DNA from: JAABYT01 sp964194585
Lineage (GTDB): Bacteria; Pseudomonadota; Gammaproteobacteria; HK1
DNA length: 6,573 nucleotides
Direction of reading: 5' to 3'
Assembly: GCA_964194585.1 (NCBI GenBank)
Contig: CAXMNG010000379.1
Coordinates: 1-6,573, forward strand
Shown here in pieces: positions 5,013 through 6,573 of this stretch. Under the pieces are notes generated by a model. It saw nothing but the letters and a program-made list of their open reading frames with translations, was not told the DNA's origin and made no database searches. The position numbers and the translations under genes are program-made. Numbering within the stretch: the stretch's first letter is position 1; each line of letters opens with the position of its first letter.

Positions 5013-6353
5013 ATGGCCCGCACCGACACATTTCGAATAGGCACCGGCTCAGGGTTCTCGGCGGATCGCCTGGACCCTGCGGTGGACCTCGTGGAGCGGG
5101 GTGGTCTGGATGCCATCGTCTTCGAGTGTCTGGGCGAGCGTACACTGGCATTTGCCTACCGTGATCGCGCCGCCGACCCCAATCACGGCTATACGCCTTT
5201 GCTGGAACGCCGCATGCGCGCGATCCTTCCGGGGGCCATCGCCAACCGTGTGCGAATCGTCACCAACATGGGCGCGGCCAATCCTTCCCGGGCCGCGAAG
5301 ATTACCTGCGACATTGCCCGGCAGCTGGGTCTCACCGGCATTCGCATTGCCTACGTCGAGGGCGACGACGTCAGTCAAGGCGTCGGTCCGGACACGCCGC
5401 TGTGGGAGGGTATGACGGTCCGGGAAGTTGGTCGTGGCTTTATCGGCGCCCATGCCTACCTGGGCGCGGACGCGCTTATGCCGGCATTGGAGGCGGAGGC
5501 GCAGGTCGTCATCACCGGAAGAGTCGCGGACCCGTCCCTGTTCCTCGCGCCCCTGCGCCATCACTTCGGCTGGTCCGGCGACGACTGGCAGACGCTCGGT
5601 GCCGGGACCGTGGTCGGGCATCTCATGGAGTGCGCGGGACAGATTACCGGCGGTTATTTCGCCGATCCCGGATACAAGAACGTCGATGGGCTCGCACGAC
5701 TGGGATTTCCCATCGCCGAGGTACAGCCCGATGGCAGAGCGTGCATTACCAAGCTCGACGGCACGGGTGGGATCGTCGATGAACGCACCGTCAAGGAACA
5801 GTTGCTCTACGAAGTGCACGACCCGTCGCGCTACATTACTCCCGATGTCTGTGCGGATTTCACAGGTGTGCGCATCGAAACGCTTGCGCGCGACCGCATC
5901 GGAATCAGCGGCGCCGGCGGTACCGCGGCCCCGGACTCCTACAAGCTGACGGTTGCCTTCGATGGTGGATACCTGGCAGAGGCGGGCGTCTCCTACGCGG
6001 GGCCGGGAGCGCAGGCCCGGGCCGAGCTCGCCGGGCGCATCGTGGAGGAACGTATGGACGCCGTTCACGCAAGCAATTTCCCATTGCGTGTCGATATCAT
6101 CGGTGCTGCATCCCTGCACGCCACTACACGGCGTTATCACGACGAGGCCGAGGACGTGCGGCTGCATTGTGTCCAGCGCGTAACGACGGCCGAGCAGGCC
6201 GAGTTGCTGTTGTGGGAGATGGAGTCTCTGCTCTGCTGCGGCCCCGCCGGTGGTGGCGGTTTTCGTGGCAGCATAACGCCGTCGGTGGTCACTTACTCCG
6301 CGTCCATGGCGCGTGAGAATGTGACGGCGCGAACAGAGATAATTTGTGTATGA
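5013..6353 (+). CDS. AtuA-family (DUF1446) protein, main domain
   Basis: A 446-residue protein of the AtuA family, named for the acyclic terpene utilisation locus of Pseudomonas (citronellol/geraniol breakdown). Its biochemical reaction is not established. Seen: the N-terminal GTGSGFSADR (10-19), then a strand and helix with FECLGERTLA (37-46). TNMGAANP follows (84-91), then GRVADPSLF (169-177) and HLMECAGQITGG (203-214). A glycine-rich PAGGGGFRG occurs near the C-terminus. These glycine and polar motifs match the conserved core of the family. The ATG at 5013 is chosen because homologues begin just before the GSGF motif. GAGG lies only 3 bases before it, an unusually short Shine-Dalgarno spacing. 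The frame stays open far upstream but there it lies antisense to the EthD-like gene and is not credible. The small C-terminal domain common in the family is absent here and is encoded by the next gene. No signal peptide or membrane segment is seen; it is probably cytoplasmic. Confidence 0.92.
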   Translation: MARTDTFRIGTGSGFSADRLDPAVDLVERGGLDAIVFECLGERTLAFAYRDRAADPNHGYTPLLERRMRAILPGAIANRVRIVTNMGAANPSRAAKITCDIARQLGLTGIRIAYVEGDDVSQGVGPDTPLWEGMTVREVGRGFIGAHAYLGADALMPALEAEAQVVITGRVADPSLFLAPLRHHFGWSGDDWQTLGAGTVVGHLMECAGQITGGYFADPGYKNVDGLARLGFPIAEVQPDGRACITKLDGTGGIVDERTVKEQLLYEVHDPSRYITPDVCADFTGVRIETLARDRIGISGAGGTAAPDSYKLTVAFDGGYLAEAGVSYAGPGAQARAELAGRIVEERMDAVHASNFPLRVDIIGAASLHATTRRYHDEAEDVRLHCVQRVTTAEQAELLLWEMESLLCCGPAGGGGFRGSITPSVVTYSASMARENVTARTEIICV

Positions 6354-6573
6354 ACCGCCGTGTGTTACTTCGGGAGATCGCACATGCCCGGTCGGGTGAC
6401 AAGGGAAACTGCTCGAACGTGTGCGTGTTCGTATACGATAGCAATCACTATGCGGCGATTGCGGAGCAACTGACCGCGGAGTACTTGAAGCGCAACTTCG
6501 GTGCACTGTTCACCGGCGACATCACGCGCTACGAGCTTCCCGGCCTAGACGGCTTCAACTTCGTCATGCAGAA
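6350..6573 (+). CDS. AtuA-like small C-terminal domain as a separate gene (3' partial)
   Basis: The ATG at 6350 overlaps the AtuA stop codon (ATGA), and the frame is open to the window end, giving 74 residues. Seen: LLREIAHARSGDKGNCSN (residues 6-23), then a strand CVFVYD, and later GFNFVMQ at the window edge. The R-S-G-D-K-G-N motif and the closing F-N-F-V-M are hallmarks of the roughly 100-residue ferredoxin-fold domain that is fused to the C-terminus of many AtuA/DUF1446 proteins. Here it is a separate polypeptide. Its stop codon, expected about 25-35 codons on, lies outside the window. No strong Shine-Dalgarno sequence precedes it, so translation probably depends on coupling to the upstream gene. 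It likely forms a complex with the AtuA body (inference). Confidence 0.88.
   Translation, partial: MNRRVLLREIAHARSGDKGNCSNVCVFVYDSNHYAAIAEQLTAEYLKRNFGALFTGDITRYELPGLDGFNFVMQ

Noticed and set aside
5049..6506. A 485-codon open frame on the minus strand
   Set aside because: It is antisense to the AtuA gene, whose conserved motifs establish the coding strand.

Overview
The window is GC-rich, densely coding bacterial chromosome. Start codons are mostly ATG with Shine-Dalgarno sequences, and gene spacing is tight. The gene families suggest a Pseudomonadota, possibly a gammaproteobacterium, but no rRNA or tRNA is present to confirm this, so the placement is inference. There is no sign of phage, transposon, integron, CRISPR array or toxin-antitoxin module.

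Layout. From 1 to about 2.7 kb, three genes run rightward: the C-terminal two thirds of a thiamine-diphosphate (acetolactate-synthase-like) enzyme, a CBS-CBS-BON protein, and a short-chain dehydrogenase/reductase (SDR) resembling FabG or gluconate dehydrogenase. Next come two stand-alone rightward genes: a 90-residue RNA-binding protein with one RRM domain, which has its own leader, and an acidic 143-residue protein of unknown function. Converging on these from the right is a leftward two-gene operon (start near 4853, end 3751). It encodes a 119-residue EthD-like small protein and a second, NADP-type SDR, with only 2 bases between the genes. Divergent from that operon, across a 159-base promoter region, is a rightward operon that encodes an AtuA-family (DUF1446) protein. 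A second gene overlaps its stop codon by ATGA and runs off the window end. It matches the small domain that is fused to the C-terminus of AtuA in many homologues.

How the genes may work together. The right half (EthD-like protein, SDR, AtuA body, AtuA tail) looks like part of a catabolic locus, because AtuA proteins are linked to acyclic terpene and branched acyl-CoA breakdown. The two operons share a back-to-back promoter region in which both candidate -10 elements lie in the same octamer, which suggests co-regulation. The left half looks like a mixture of metabolic and stress or housekeeping genes with no single evident pathway.

No clearly new biological system is visible. The best leads are the split AtuA and its tail gene, the symmetric divergent promoter region, and the unrecognised 143-residue protein. 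Gene-free stretches are all under 170 bases.
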